A stretch of 64,000 nucleotides of DNA from Phoenix dactylifera (GCF_009389715.1 NC_052395.1:24353482-24417481), one strand, 5' to 3'; numbered from the stretch's first letter, positions 13,109 through 26,139 are shown. Made by a program: numbers and translations. Notes: a model not told the origin generated them from the sequence alone.

Positions 13109-15387
13109 GTAAGAAAGGTTCTTCTTCGTTTTTCTGTCGTGTTTTCGTTTTTTTTTTGGGTATTCGTTTAGTTCTTGGATGATCTTAGGGTTTTCTTCTT
13201 CCCTCTTTTTGATTTGGAGCTGATAAGGGGTTTTTTGTATCTTTTTTCGTATTCTTTGGTGAATTCTTTGGTTGTCGGTTCTGTTCTTGTTGGCGATATT
13301 GAGATCTGGTTCTTGATGGTCTCTGCGTGGATTACTGGTGGAGAGTTCTTGAAAGTCAGGGCTTCTTGATGATTATTACTGGTTTGTGTTGAGGGTTATT
13401 CAAGATATCTTTGTTTTCCCCTCGTCTTTGTTCTCTGATATGTATAATTGCAAGACTTTCTTGAAAAGAAGGCTTTTTTCCTTGGTTTATGCTGAGAAAT
13501 AGGTACATCTTGGTTCTTTTTCCTTCAATTTTTTTGTTCATCGTTGGCATGATATTTACTGTATATCATAGCGTGATCTGTTTGTGTTCTAAATCTAGAC
13601 GCAAGATGATATCTTTATCAGGGAAGGTTAAAAAAGGATTACAAGTCCAGAGGGGTGTATGTGAAGGTCATATTCGTTTTCCATGAAAAATAGGGGTTTT
13701 AATTTAACAAAAGTATCTGATCCTGGCTTAACATCCATTTTGATGGTGGTTCTCTTCCATCATCTTTGAAATATATGGTGGCTTTGTTCCTTTTGTGTGT
13801 GTGTGTGTTGGAGAAGGGGTGGATGGGGGGGATGGGGTGCTCTGTGTAGGAGAAATCCTATGCTTATTATGATTTTGTTTGTTCACTTGTTTGCGCTTAT
13901 AAGCTTGTTATATATTGAATAATCTATGTAGATCTGTTGTAACCTTTAGGAGTTTGGCTTCAGTTATTTCTGATCCCAACCTTTTATTCTAAGCTGTATC
14001 TGTCCATGCCTGCTGTTCTTTCAGATACTGATGGGTGCAAAAGAAATTGTTTTACTGCAATAATATGCTAGATTTTATAGACCAAGCTTTGAAAGCTTAT
14101 TGAGTCTTGTTCTGTGATCTGTGTTGGTCTATTGTTGTCAAGACTTTTTTGGTTTGGTCTAAGATCCATAATAATTAATGGTGTTAATCTGATCTAGTGG
14201 ATTCAAATTTGATCAGAATTTTTATGGGTATTTTCATGAAAAGAATCATGTTAGGACAGGATTAAACATGGTGATAACGTTTTGGGGGGTCAAAAGTTGA
14301 TTTGGATTTATACCATTCATTTAGTCTAGATGTAAAGAGTTAAGATCTTAAAGAAATTAATTTAGTGGAGTCGTGCATGTTCAATCTTGGTCAATTGGGT
14401 GAGATTGTGGCAATGTCCTAGTTTGGTCTTGCACAATGCAAGGAGCTTCAACCTTCAGGTGACGAGATAAGTTTGCTTGTCCTTTGCCAATGCTGATGCA
14501 ACCTTACTGATGAATAAAAATTTGGGCATTGAATGTTACATATTCCAGGTTAGGCTAATAAAATAGTCTAGTGGAATCTACAGCTCCTTAACTCGATAAA
14601 CTTCCATGCATTTGTTTGACCCTTTTGAGTGATCAAGTTCAGAGGTTATTTGCTTCATTTGTTATTGTACAAGTGTGGTTTTGCCTCTGGCGTGTTTCAT
14701 GGATTCATGCTGTTGATTCTGGATATATATAATCTTCTCTTTTCATTTTTAATTATCTGCTTGGTATTTTGTGTGCGTCCTTCCGTAGGATATGTTGAGA
14801 CTATATAGTGTGTAAGATCGTATGGATAACATTTAGTCATTTGAATGATAATATAACTGAATGGATATACATATAAATTTACTTATATTTATGTACATAT
14901 AATGCATGTATATATTTGTCATCCTTCTGTTAACTTATATGATTTATGGGCTAATACATTGAAATGTCACTCTGCTTAAATGCATAAGGTCTTTTCATTG
15001 CAGAGGCTGGAGTTAATTGCCTCTTAAACTTTTAAAGGAAATTGCGGATATTATGGTAAAAATCTTGGGACATAATTTTAACTAGATATGTATTTTTTTT
15101 TAATAATTTAGAAATAATGATAGTTGTGCTGTTGCTGAGAAAACGCCATGCTGATTTTATACTTCATTCGCCTTCAATGAGATCTGTTTGTTTGCTTTTG
15201 GTAGAGTCGCTGAACAGATGATATGATCGTTTGCTGGTTGTTATGAATTACATTTTTTTGCCTTAATTGTCCACTGAAATCTAACAAACTCATGTCTTGT
15301 GGCTTTCAGCTTGAGCATAGCTTTCTAAAAGCAGGTAGTAGTCATCTGTTTGTTTGATCTCTGTCGATTTTCAACCGTCAAGTGTTC

Positions 15388-17105
15388 ATGTCTGATCTTG
15401 ACGTCCAGATTCCAACTACATTTGGTATGTTTGCATGTTCTTGACTTTGTGTATATATGTTTGATCGTTTGCTTGCATTCACAATCTCTTTGTAGCAAAA
15501 CATTTATTATATGAAAGCATGATATACTACTTTCTGAATCTTTTAGTGCCCTGATTTCTTTTGGGCGCAGATCCGTTTGCTGAGGCAAATGCTGAGGACT
15601 CTGGTGCTGGAGCAAAAGAGTATGTGCATGTGCGCATACAGCAGCGCAACGGCAGGAAGAGTCTGACCACCGTGCAAGGATTGAAAAAGGAATTTAGCTA
15701 TAACAAGATCTTGAAGGATCTCAAGAAGGAGTTCTGCTGCAATGGTACTGTTGTCCAGGACCCAGAGCTGGGCCAGGTATGATATTGCATGTATTTAGAT
15801 GCTCACATTGCAAGAAATCTGGATAAATTTCTAGTGCACATGTTATTACCTCTGTTTCATCCTCGAATGCATTGTGGTTTGCAGGTCATTCAACTTCAAG
15901 GTGACCAACGGAAGAATGTGGCCACTTTCCTAGTTCAGGTATTCTTTTTGCCATGTTTCTTTTATGGGAAGTGATTTCCTATCGTGAGTTAGTTCTCTAG
16001 GCTCCGAATAGAAATTGGTAATCTCTGCAACGGTCGCTCATGGAAACTTTCAGCATCATTAATATGGCTGATGAGGCTTAGGGTGGCAATTGGTGGGGCT
16101 GGGTCATTTTTTTGAGTCAGGTCAAATTTGGGGTGGACAATCAGGTTGATAAGGACCGCAAGACCGAACCAAATTATGTTAATATAGAACTGCACCTAAT
16201 TCCCCAACACAAAAAAAGCATCCCTCGTTAGTCATATTTAAAAATAAAACAAAAAAGAAATAAGAACACGAGGAAGGGAGTTAGGATTGGTCTTCAGAGA
16301 GGGAGGGGAGAGTAAATGTGATGAAGAAAATGCAGTAAATATTGAATTTTCCAAGTGGTCGGAGAATATTCGACAAAGTCTTGATTAACTTCGTGGGCAA
16401 CTGCAATCTTTCCACCATCCAGGGTAGCTGAGTTTGATTAAGAATTTATCAAAGCCCATTTTACCTGTTAGTGTAGGAGGCCAGCCAAATCTTGAATTTG
16501 TTATGCTAGATTCAGGTGGTTAGAGAATGTTGGACAACCGCTAAGTTTCCACTATTACAGGGCTCTAAAATTAGGTTTTACAAATTTATCAAGCCTATGG
16601 AACCTGTGACTGCAGGAGGCCAGACAAAAATGTTGAATTTGTTATACTTGGTTCAAGTGACTAGAGAATATTGAACGGTGTCTTGATTAGCCTTGCGGCC
16701 AACTGGAATCTTTCCGCTACCCCATGGGAACTGGAATTAGGTTTCAGAATTTATCAAGCCACTGGAACCTGTCTGTGCAGAAGGCTTGGGAAAACCTGTT
16801 TATGCAGAAGGCTGGGACCCAATTGTAAGTGGGTTGTTCTGAGATAAACCAGATCTAACCCATTTGTCTTCCCTGATCCCTTCGTTTCAGATAGATGGGT
16901 CTGGTTTCATAATGCCTCCCTTTTCTGTCGCTACTGTTCTCGACGAGCCCAAGTGTGCTTGTTATTTCTGTGTATGATGGCTTGTGATGAAGAGCATGCT
17001 GGCTGTTCTAAGTTTTATTTATGCCTGCTATTGACATGTAATGCTTTACTTGTGGTGCAGGCCGGCATCGTAAAGAAAGAGCACATTAAGATACATGGTT
17101 TCTGA
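15388..17105 (+). CDS. SUI1: Translation initiation factor eIF1 (SUI1), four coding exons, 113 aa
   Basis: Exons 15388-15424, 15571-15776, 15885-15938 and 17061-17105 join in frame (342 nt). The product opens MSDLDVQIPTTFDPFAEAN, contains the SUI1 core (VHVRIQQRNGRKSLTTVQGL, KDLKKEFCCNGTVVQDPELG, VIQLQGDQRKNVATFLVQ) and ends KEHIKIHGF. The length of 113 aa is the plant norm. eIF1 binds the 40S subunit near the P site in the cytoplasm and enforces AUG selection. All introns are GT-AG. A further 5' leader intron of about 2.2 kb is inferred from a leader exon ending at 13108. Intron 3 (1.1 kb) contains a degenerate tandem repeat. Confidence 0.97.
16350..16800. repeat. Degenerate ~150-bp tandem repeat in eIF1 intron 3
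   Basis: Three diverged units share landmarks in the same order: GAATATT near the start, CTTGATTA, an AATTTATCAA stretch, an ACCTGT stretch and a GGAGGCCAG or GAAGGCTTG stretch. Units start near 16365, 16523 and 16668. The divergence makes this an old expansion. Confidence 0.6.
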
Positions 17106-19007
17106 GTAGCTGCAAATCAAGGCAACAACAGTGTTACTAGACGGCAGTTGGACATAATATTATCTTGTTAGCTATTTCTCTTCATGCTTGATATAATCTG
17201 TCCTGTGAGACTATGGGAACACTTCTTCAGTTGCCTTGTTTCTGTGACCTGTCTTGGACTGAGGACGTATGCTATGTGGTGTTTTTTGTTATTAACGACA
17301 GTTTGAAGTCAGCTTGTTTGAGTTTGAATGACAGAACTTGTAGTTTGGGTACTTGGTATTTTACTTTACGTGCTTCCTTGCTCTAGAGCATTTCCATTTT
17401 CATCTAGTCATCGAGAAAACCAGCAGTTGGCCAATTGGCATTGTCCGGACGTCATTCAAGGGAGAGAGGGACGAGGGGAAGTGCTGAAAGCCGAGTCTCT
17501 ACTTGAGGGAATGACCGGAAAACAGCCAAATGTAAAGGGCCGAATAGTTTAGCTGCTCCCGACGGTATAGAGGAGCACCTGTTATGGAACCTAGACCAAG
17601 AGCGCTTGACCACTAACTTCGGTCTGGTTTGGACGCCCTCTGGCTCTGTAAGAGGTGTTACAGGTGTCCAAGTCCCTGTCTTGATCCCGATAGATTTGTG
17701 TGTGATATAGAGGGGAAAAGGGGAAAAAAATTCAAGCACTTGCTATACCCAGTTGAATACCAAATGCTGGAAGGTGGCGAAGTAATTTAGTTCAAGATGT
17801 CTTTTTTGGTGTCTATGTCCGTAATCTGATGATGGTGTTGAGAATAACAAAATCTGTATGTTAGGGCTCACTGAAAATTTATAGACTTTCGCTTGATCAT
17901 TTTTGTTGGAAATTTTATGCCAACTTCTGTAATTTATGGTCCTAAGATAGTTTTTCAGAGAGGATTCTCGACGCTCGATTGGTTGGGGGATATGTTGTTA
18001 GATCACCAGGTAAATTAACTTAAAGATTCCTAAAAATTAATTATTTAAAAAGGTAATGAAAAAGAAAATATATTTTATTATATTGTGTTTGTAAAAAATT
18101 ATTTTAAAAAATAGTATCAGACTATTATGTTGGATTGGAGATAATCAAATTTTCAAGAATGCTTTTAAATGAATAATTTAATTAATATTTTTTTCAGTTT
18201 ATTTTTTGGTATGCAATTACATGAACGCCGTCAATATTGTTTAATTATATTTATATAAGTTAATAAATATTTTTAAATTAATTATATATATATATTATAA
18301 AATTTATTTTTATTATAAATAAATTTTAGTATTTTCAATGAGAGAGATTTATTGAAAATGGTTAGCTGGCGATATGTTTTGAGTTGGGATTGTTGGGAGA
18401 TTGACAATATTAAAAAGAGGTATCCTGTGGGTTTCAATAAAAAAAATGAAAGTATTTCCGTTAAGGATGATAGTGATAAGTATGTAGTTTATAATTTATT
18501 TTTCCATCTCTTTCATTATTTTTTTGTAACATAGGATTTTTGCCTATACTAGACCACCCACAACCCAATGAATCCTCATATAAGAACCTTTAATGTACAA
18601 CAGTATAAATTTATGTTAGTTTTTCAGAGAGGATTATCAGATATGAACCTTTGGTGTACAAAAACATAAAATTGTAAGTGATGAAAGCCTCTTTTAACTT
18701 AATTACTATTTAAAGGATCACTAAACTGTTTACTTTTAAAAAAAAAAAAAAGTTATATTGCAACTCGAAATCTAAAGACCGTATCAGTTCATTTTCTCGT
18801 AATCCTTGCCATACCTGCATAGCTGGTTGTCTCAGATAAAAAAATTAAGTTGGTTTCTGATAATGAAAAGTAAATACACAAACAAATGAATGAATGTTAT
18901 GCATCATTCTCTTAAATAATGTGATCATATTATCATCTGCAGCATGCTCAGGATTTGTTGCAAGGAAACAAAACCATTTTCTCTCTTGATGCGTTGGAGA
19001 GAGCTTC
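17106..19007. other. Intergenic region between convergent eIF1 and XTH
   Basis: Contains the eIF1 3' untranslated region (to about 17300) and, near 18.9 kb, the XTH 3' region. The middle is AT-rich (18000-18560) with poly-A runs. No gene was recognised. Confidence 0.5.
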
Positions 19008-20593
19008 TTATATATTGCACTCCTCTGGCAGCGTGGGATATCGTTCTTTGTCTGTGCAGTAGTCGTATATGACGAGGTTCCTCCCAACCCAGCCAAAATC
19101 CTCAAGCTGGTTGTCAGTGAGGCTCCACGCCTCATACTGGTCCCACCAGTGCTCGGTGGTGGTGGAGACGCAGGCCGGGTAGGGATCCTCCCATGGGCAA
19201 CCATCAGCATGGAAGTCCTTGTAGGAGGACACGAAGGGCGCATTCTTCCAATCGGTCTTCTCGAGGCCTCCCCTCGTCGCCCAGTCATCAGCATTCCAGA
19301 TGCTTGAGAACATATACATCGGCTTCTCGTTTGGGAAATAGTTATTTGGCTTGCCGGAGTTCTTGTGAACTCTAATGGGAACTCTGTCCACAAAGAACCT
19401 GCAGCAGAGTTGCATTGAGATGTTTGTAGGCATGTTTAACTTGAACTAGTGATAGAAAACTTTGGTACTGAGGTCCATGACTTGGTTTGTCTGATGAAAT
19501 TGGTCTCGACTTCAAACAGGCCTTTGTGTATCAAGGAACTTACTAAGTTCAGCAGATCTAATCTGATCAAGTTGGATGCAAATTCTATATATATTCTACT
19601 AGGTTCGAGATCCAAAGCTTGCCATCTTTTCCTTTAGTAAACTTGGTCCTAGCATTTAAATCTGGTGCTTGGGGTCAAGTTGGACTTTGTTTGGAGTTAT
19701 TGCTTATTTCAATCTACCTTAGGCTTGCCTGGATCTCGAAGTGGTGCTAACGAGGGAGTTGAGGGAGAATTTTTGAAGGGAATACTCACACGATGTGGTG
19801 GCTATTCCAAAGGATGGAATAGGTGTGGAAGTCTTCAGTGGGATCAAACCACAGGATGTGCCTCATCTCCCTCCCACCGATCCCACTCTTGTACACATTG
19901 GTCTGAATGGTGTATGGCTGCCCAGTCCTGTTCCCCAAGAACTCAAAATCCAACTCATCTCTGTCCGGCCCTGCTCCCAGGTCCGAACACATCTGCAATC
20001 ATCAAACACAAAGATCTAATAAATCCAATCCAAATCCTTCAAAGATACTGCCATCTGTATCTCATCTATATGCCACATACATAATAAGCCGTGACAACTC
20101 CAGCCGAGTCGCCGCCGACCAACTTCAGCTTCATGCTGAACCACCCAAATCTGAATCTCTGACGTGTTTGGAACCCGCAACCTATCGTCCATTTTTGTGT
20201 TCTTCTCATTAGAATTCAAAAAAAAAAAAAAATGAAAGATACGTGCATAAAAAAGATTGATTGCAGTATCATATGTTTCCTGCTCTAATCTTCAATTTCT
20301 TATTGCTAGATTTAGAGCAGGAAAATAGGAATGTTATCAACCGAAGAACATCATGCAAGAATGCTGCTAAAAGTTTAAGAAGTGCTGTCACCTGTTTTCT
20401 TGTCCAAAAAGAGGTACCACACTTGCCCATCAGGCGATGTCTTGAAATGGTCTTCCGCCCACATTATGTGGAAGTTATCCTTGAAGGAAGAAGAGGTCGG
20501 CGGGTTCTTCGCCGGAGCTGCCCATGAACGACTCATGGAGCTTGCAAAGCATAGAAGCAGCAGCCATGAAGAAGAAAGCCATGCCCCCCCCAT
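19008..20593 (-). CDS. XTH: Xyloglucan endotransglucosylase/hydrolase, four exons, 298 aa
   Basis: Minus-strand exons are 20593-20392, 20181-20081, 19992-19790 and 19398-19008 (897 nt, in frame). Residues 1-25 form a signal peptide ([10 protein letters not shown] core, cleavage likely after SWA). The GH16 catalytic motif [10 protein letters not shown] spans residues 113-122, with E114 as nucleophile, D116 as helper and E118 as acid/base, followed by the conserved N-glycosylation site NRT (122-124). The acceptor-side segment [19 protein letters not shown] and the C-terminal XET_C domain follow; its cysteines appear in [11 protein letters not shown] and near the end ([16 protein letters not shown]). 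The enzyme cuts and religates xyloglucan in the cell wall. The [15 protein letters not shown] and [18 protein letters not shown] segments resemble the AtXTH6/7 type. Introns are 210, 88 and 391 bp, all GT-AG. Confidence 0.96.
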
Positions 20594-20624
20594 ATTTGCT
20601 CCTTGGAAGCAAGGGAAGAAGGAG

Positions 20625-20775
20625 AGATGGAGTCCCAGAGCGTACAACGCACCGAAGCTTATAGCAGCAGCTTTGATTCCTCTCACATTCCGTGTGACCC
20701 ACAATTATACAATGCTAAGCTTATCACGCCAGATCCGGTCCTTCAAAAAAATACATTGTTAGGTGTGCATCCACC
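20625..20775. repeat. XTH upstream segment repeated at the right end of the window
   Basis: This stretch covers the XTH 5' leader and core promoter, including a minus-strand CTATAAG box at 20658-20664. It recurs in diverged form at 63773-64000, in the same orientation. Shared blocks include ACCGAAGCTTAT, AATTATACAATGCTA and AGATC(C/T)GGTC. Confidence 0.7.
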
Positions 20776-21954
20776 ACACCAGGCTAAGTTGTATACTATG
20801 AAACTGGCCATGAACATGCAATGAAACTGATGGCTTTCAAGACTGTTCCCTCAGCTACAATTGAGCTCCATTTCGGTGTGGAAGACTCGCAGTGAAGTGC
20901 TCGATTTCGTTGTCAAGAATACAGAAATCCAGGCTGCCTTGGGCTGGCCTTTGAGCTTGGGTCAAAAACAGACAGTTGCAAGTGGGGGCTGCATGTCCCG
21001 TGTATAATATGAATGATTGGCTGTTAAATAATGGGAAGGTTCCTTTGGGCCACGCAAAAGTATTTCCCTTGGGTCACGGGAAGCCACTGTTAAGGGCTGT
21101 CCTTAGAGCTGTTCTTGCGCGTGAAATCTGAATTTGAATTGGGTAAAGCAAAAGGTTAGGAACTGATTCTTTTCAGTTTTAAAGTGAGTATCTGACATGC
21201 TCCCATATGATGTGATGCTGTGAATTGGTCTGCTTTTGGCCCCGTTGCTCTTCTCAAATCGCCAATACAAGTGCGTTTCCTTGTAGGTGCTCTGCCGACA
21301 CAGAGAAAGAAGACTTACAGACCTATTTTCAGGTTAAAATATAGTGTAAAGCCTCTTCCATTTCACATGTTGAACGTGGAAGGAAAAGCTTGTTTCACTT
21401 TGCAATCTGAGTTCTATGTTAAGTGTGTTATGTTTGAGGATTATAGAACAAAAAGATTGAATGCTTTAATAATTCAGTAAAATCTTCAGTGGCATGGAGT
21501 GAAAAAAGAAGGCATTACAAATGAGATGAATAGATCGAGATTTGAGCAAAAGATTTTTAGCAAATAAACCAATAATGTGGTGCATTGTAAACGGAATGCT
21601 TTTTTGCCTGGGTAAGATACAGTGTATCAGCCAAAGCCAGCTCTGTACTTTGGGTTGTCAGGAAAGTTTGACAAAATTTCTGAAGGCCTCTGTGGAAAAG
21701 CTCCTAGAATCTCTTGAAGTAGCGTAGGTAGATTTGGTTCTGCAAGCAATAAAAAAAGGACTTATGGCCGGGAAAAAAAGGAAGGTTGTAAATGTCTTGC
21801 ACAATTCCAGCACCTCGAGCAAGACCATAACAAAGCTGCTTAGCATTAACGTAAAGTTGGATGACACACTTCTTCTCAGCATTCCTACCTTCCCAATAGC
21901 AATAATGCCCACTCTTCTTATGAATTCTAACCTCTGAACCCAAGGAAAATCCAA
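20776..21954. other. Intergenic region, XTH upstream flank
   Basis: No gene was recognised. A plus-strand frame at 21220-21480 (86 codons) has no family signature. The sequence is unremarkable up to the SINE target duplication at 21942-21954. Confidence 0.4.
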
Positions 21955-22331
21955 GGCCACCAAGATGGTAGCCCAGTTGGAACGGAACGTTTGCTTCCAA
22001 CCAAGTGGTTACAGGTTCGAAACGCACGGACGTCGATTAAATTTGGGGACCGGATGCCCCACGCCTGGACACGGGGTCTGGAAGCACTACTGATCGGCTG
22101 GTAGCCTGGGTGGTGCCAGGTGTGACGTACTCACACGGAGGGTCGAGTCGGGTAACCAAACCGGCCCACGGGTGGGAAGAGTATGAGTAAAACTGGCCGG
22201 GGTGCCCAACACACGGTCATTTCTACCCGCATCGAACATTCTCCTGGCGGGGTGGGGGTCCAGTGGGGGCTGCTATGTGGGGGTGAGCTTGTCTCTTCCT
22301 CCCCTCTTTTCTTTTTTTTTTACCAAAAAAA
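21955..22331 (+). mobile_element. tRNA-headed SINE, copy 1
   Basis: The 13-bp target duplication AAGGAAAATCCAA flanks the element (21942-21954 and 22332-22344). The head carries pol III promoter boxes: A box TGGTAGCCCAGTTGG (21966-21980) and B box GGTTCGAAAC (22014-22023). The body contains GTGACGTACTCACACGG and a GC-rich 3' part, and it ends in a short A tail. It is clearly related to the element at 24925-25346. The B box departs from consensus, so it is probably no longer transcribed. Confidence 0.88.
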
Positions 22332-22344
22332 AAGGAAAATCCAA

Positions 22345-24912
22345 TCAAGACTGTAAACTTTTACATTGATTAAAGTACAAAGATAACTCGTAAAAAGCTT
22401 CGGATCCAGGTCTGGCTTTAGATAAAACATACCGGGTCTCAACCAAATCCAACAATCTACTTACACCTAATTTTTTTAAGAAACCCGTAAAAATAGCTTT
22501 CATATGGTAATAAAATTTCTATATTTATAAAAAAAAGTTTATACAGGATATAAAAAAATTACTTTTTCATCACTCGAGATGGAGGCATGAGGCATAATTA
22601 GGACATTGCTATCTCGCTCGTACTCTCTAAAGACAGGTATGGCTGCCTCAATGGGAGTTGCACAAGCTGTTTTTTTTTTTTTGGCACAAAGACACCATTT
22701 ATACCTACTTTTTATTTTTTATGAACAAAAGTCATCATTCAACAATTCTTTCAAAAAAGTACTATTGGATATTCACAAATGGTACCCCAAAAAAAATTGG
22801 CATAACTCAGCATAATTATTTCCAAAGGAATAGCTTTTGCTATTCGTAGTTTTCTTATTCCTGAACCAAATGCAACTTTATTATGTAGGATTAGGTTGGG
22901 TTATACGTGGACCATAAAATCTAGTTCTGATGAAGAATGCGGAGCTCAAGTCTGGCCAAACCTTAGGATATTTTTTAAAGAATTAAATTATATATCTTTT
23001 TTTTGATAAAGCGAGAAGCAAAGAAATCTGGCTTTTATTAAAAAAATAAAGTTTACAGTAACTATTTATAAAGAATTTGTAAAAAAATAAAAAAATAATA
23101 ATTTTTTTTACAAAAAGTAGTGCCCTATAAGTAGATAATTTAAATTATATAATCATGCATGCCTCAATGTGTGAATGACGGTTTTGATGTTACAGCTATA
23201 ATCAGGTACGTTTGAGGGAAAAGAGAGGAGAAGCAAGTGATAGGTTAGAATTTGTTCAGTCAAATTAGAAAGAGAAAAAATCCAATCTTTTTGAGAGTTT
23301 TATAGAAGGGTTCTAATTTGATTAGGGAGGGAGAGAAAGCATATACGGTAGTTACCGTAAGTCACAAAGTAATCGGGTTAAAAAATACGTTTTTGAAAAA
23401 GATTTACAAGGATTTTCTAGACATAGAAAATGATAGATGAAAGTTTTCAAAATTTATCATTTTTGTATATTATAGATAACGAAGGGATAAATACCCTATC
23501 CCCATATTTATCCCATCTATATTGTTAAAATGATCAGAAGTATCACTCATTAGCACCAAAAAAATAAAAAAGAGATGACTAGATTTGTCTTTAATCGACA
23601 ACTAACCAATATAATTCAATGACAGTATGGTATAAAATAAACATAAGTAGGGATAAAAATGATTTATCCATTACCAATCTTATTCCAAAATTAATTATGG
23701 AGTGCAATAACTTATCCCCGAATTGCTGTCATTCAGATTCGAATCCAGGCCTTATGATCATGCCGAAAGGCTCTTCAAAATTTTGTTAAAACTTTGGGAG
23801 AGCTTGGGCGGCATTGCTGAAGATTTCACTCGAAAAGTTGGACTGTCCTAGATTTAGCCATGAAAAGGAGTGCCGCTGGTGGGAGTGCTTTTTCCAGCGG
23901 ACAGTGGAGTACTGTCAGAGCCGAGCCTGAAATCGACCCTGGGGGCAGTTCAATGCTTGGTTTGTAGCATCAAGTTCTTTTTAAGTGCAGGATATGGCGG
24001 GTGGATGGCTTTTCTATCATTTCGTTTCCCAATGACATCAATTCCTCAAGATCATAACTACAGTGTTCCATGCTCCTCTACATATCCGAATTTGAAAAAT
24101 TAAACTTTTTCTGCTCGATCGCTTTTGTTCAACTGCTTCTGCTGGGAGTCCATTGCTTGTCATAGCTGAACTCAGATCCTATTTCTAGTTTAATCCGGGC
24201 TATTCCATTGTTGTCCCTGGGAGAATAGATGGTTTTGTTTGAGCGTAAAAAGTCCGTCACGAGTGGGAGAAGTCACCCAATGACACGGGGAAGAAGTCTT
24301 TGTACTATCGGAACTAGATGTCATCGTCTTGTGGTGAGGTTGGCAGCTTTTAATATAAAGCATTATTAGCTTGCCACAGCGTGTCCACGAGGTGTGCTGG
24401 ATCAGTGAAAAAAAAAAAAAAAAAAGAAAAGGAAAGAGGACAAGAATATTCTTTAAAATATCAAATTTTATATTAATATTTTTTAAAATTAATATTTATA
24501 TGTATACTTTCAAAAATATTTGTTTTGTTATTTTATTTTTTTATTTTTGCTTCTGCATATGTAACTACATCATCTAACGCCGTTAAAAAATTAACGATTT
24601 TTAAATTAAAATAACAAAATATTCTCAATATGTAGATAAGTAAAAAAAAACATTTGTAAGACTGAAGGATAAAAAAAATAATTTTAAAATTTTATTTTAT
24701 TTTTAATTAAAATAAATATGATTTTTATTAACGTTGTTGGAAGATCCGTTATATTAAGAGTATTTGTGCAAAAATAGTATTTTATGAAGGTACAGAAATA
24801 AATATTAATTTTAAGTAGGTATTTATGTAATTTGAATTTTGAGAAGATTATTCATAAAAAAAATCAAAAAAAACAAAAAAGGCTTAAGTAAGTGTGATTT
24901 TATTTTTTTTTA
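22345..24912. other. Intergenic AT-rich region
   Basis: No gene was recognised. It holds many poly-A/poly-T runs and low-complexity AT tracts (22970-23110 and 24440-24860). A 77-codon frame at 23870-24103 shows no family signature. Confidence 0.5.
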
Positions 24913-24924
24913 AAGAGAGAGACG

Positions 24925-25346
24925 CCACCAAGGTGGTAGCCTAGTGGTACTGGGCAGCAATTCTAACCACAAGGTCTCAAGTTCGAATCGCTGCGGCGAC
25001 GATTAAATTGTGGACCGAAGCTCACTACTTTGGCCACTGCTTGGACTTGTGGTGTAGGACCGCTCTTGAACCGCTAGTAGCCGGGGTGGTGCCGGGTGTG
25101 ACGTACTCACACGTGGGACTCGAGCCAGAGCTCAGAGGAGTAGCTGAGCCGGGCCCACGGGTGGGGAGGGTATGAGTAAAACCGGTCGGGGTGCCCAACA
25201 CACGGCCATTTCTGCCCGCATCGAACATTCTCCTGGCGGGGCAGGGGCCCAGTGGGGGCTGCTACGCGGGGGTGGGCTTGTCCCTTCCTCCCCCCTATCC
25301 CTTTTCTTTAGCAACAAAAAAAAAAAAAAAAAAAAAAAAAAAGAAG
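24925..25346 (+). mobile_element. tRNA-headed SINE, copy 2
   Basis: Exact 12-bp target duplication AAGAGAGAGACG at 24913-24924 and 25347-25358. A box TGGTAGCCTAGTGG lies at 24934-24947 and B-box core GTTCGAATC at 24981-24989. The body is shared with copy 1 (GTGACGTACTCACACG, ATGAGTAAAACCGG, CATCGAACATTCTCCTGGCG). It ends in a run of about 27 A's. An intact tail and exact duplication suggest it is younger than copy 1. At about 420 bp it is long for a plant SINE. Confidence 0.92.
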
Positions 25347-25439
25347 AAGAGAGAGACGTCCTTTTAGAGTTTCACGTGAGGCATCCCAGTTCAGTGCTTT
25401 TTTGTGAGTCTTTTGGAGAGTTTTCTTTAAATGACTTCC

Positions 25440-25450
25440 CTTTTATGAGT

Positions 25451-25481
<31 letters not shown>

Positions 25482-25482
25482 G
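25440..25482. repeat. GA microsatellite
   Basis: A (GA)n tract of about 15 units with one interruption, between the SINE and the 3' end of the LINE. Confidence 0.85.
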
Positions 25483-25619
25483 CGACTTTTGGTTTTGGAC
25501 GAGAGGCCTTGAGGCGTTTCTTTGAAAGTGCCCTAACTCGAATTATTCACGTGAAGCGCTATGGTAAAAGAGACGAGCAGAGGTTTTTTTTTTTTTTTTT
25601 TTTTTGTGAAAACGGCAAT

Positions 25620-26139
25620 TCATATAGCTCTAAGTTGAGTACATCCAGCCATATCAAAATAAAGTAAAGAGTGCAAGGTGGGAGAAATATCTCCTAACGA
25701 TGTCCAAATGACCTCTCCGGAGTGCCGAGCGGCAAATGAGGCGACCCAGTCTGCTGCACTGTTCGCCTTCCGAAAAACATGTGAAGCCTGGAAAACAGTC
25801 GACTCCTGAGCCAATCTCTGAATCTCACGGATGAGAGGATGATCATCTCCATATCTGTCCACTCCCCGAATCCACTCTATCACCACAGAGGAGTCTCCCT
25901 CAAGGCATATGTGCTCAGCACGAAGTACCCGCCTCGCATAGGATATCCCCTCCCAGGCTGCCCGCAGCTCCGCACCGACTACAGTAAATCCCGACGCGCG
26001 GCAGTCGCCGGCTGCTATCAAACTGCCGAGATGGTCCCTGATAACAAAGCCAACTCCTCCTAACACCCCGTCCGCCGACCTACTACCATCAAAATTCACT
26101 TTGAGATGACCAAGGGGTGGGGGTACCCAAGAGACTAGG
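25620..26139 (-). pseudogene. LINE ORF2, RNase H tail (separated part)
   Basis: This encodes the C-terminal RNase H-like domain: LKVNFDGSRSADG (first catalytic Asp in NFDGS), GAELRAAWEG (Glu), LEGDSSVVIEWI (Asp) and HVFRKANSAADWVASFAARHSG (final Asp). It ends MAGCTQLRAI. Deleting the LTR insertion and one copy of CTAGG joins ...TAPRFALV directly to SWVPPPLGHLKVNFDGS in one frame, so this is the missing end of ORF2 at 31028-34654. The segment has no internal stop. Confidence 0.9.

Noticed and set aside
24934-24990. A tRNA gene (A and B boxes)
   Set aside because: The boxes sit in a SINE head. Acceptor-stem pairing is lacking, and the unit is flanked by a target duplication with an A tail.
25449-25667. 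A plus-strand frame through the GA tract and poly-T
   Set aside because: Low-complexity translation of microsatellite and LINE poly(A) complement.
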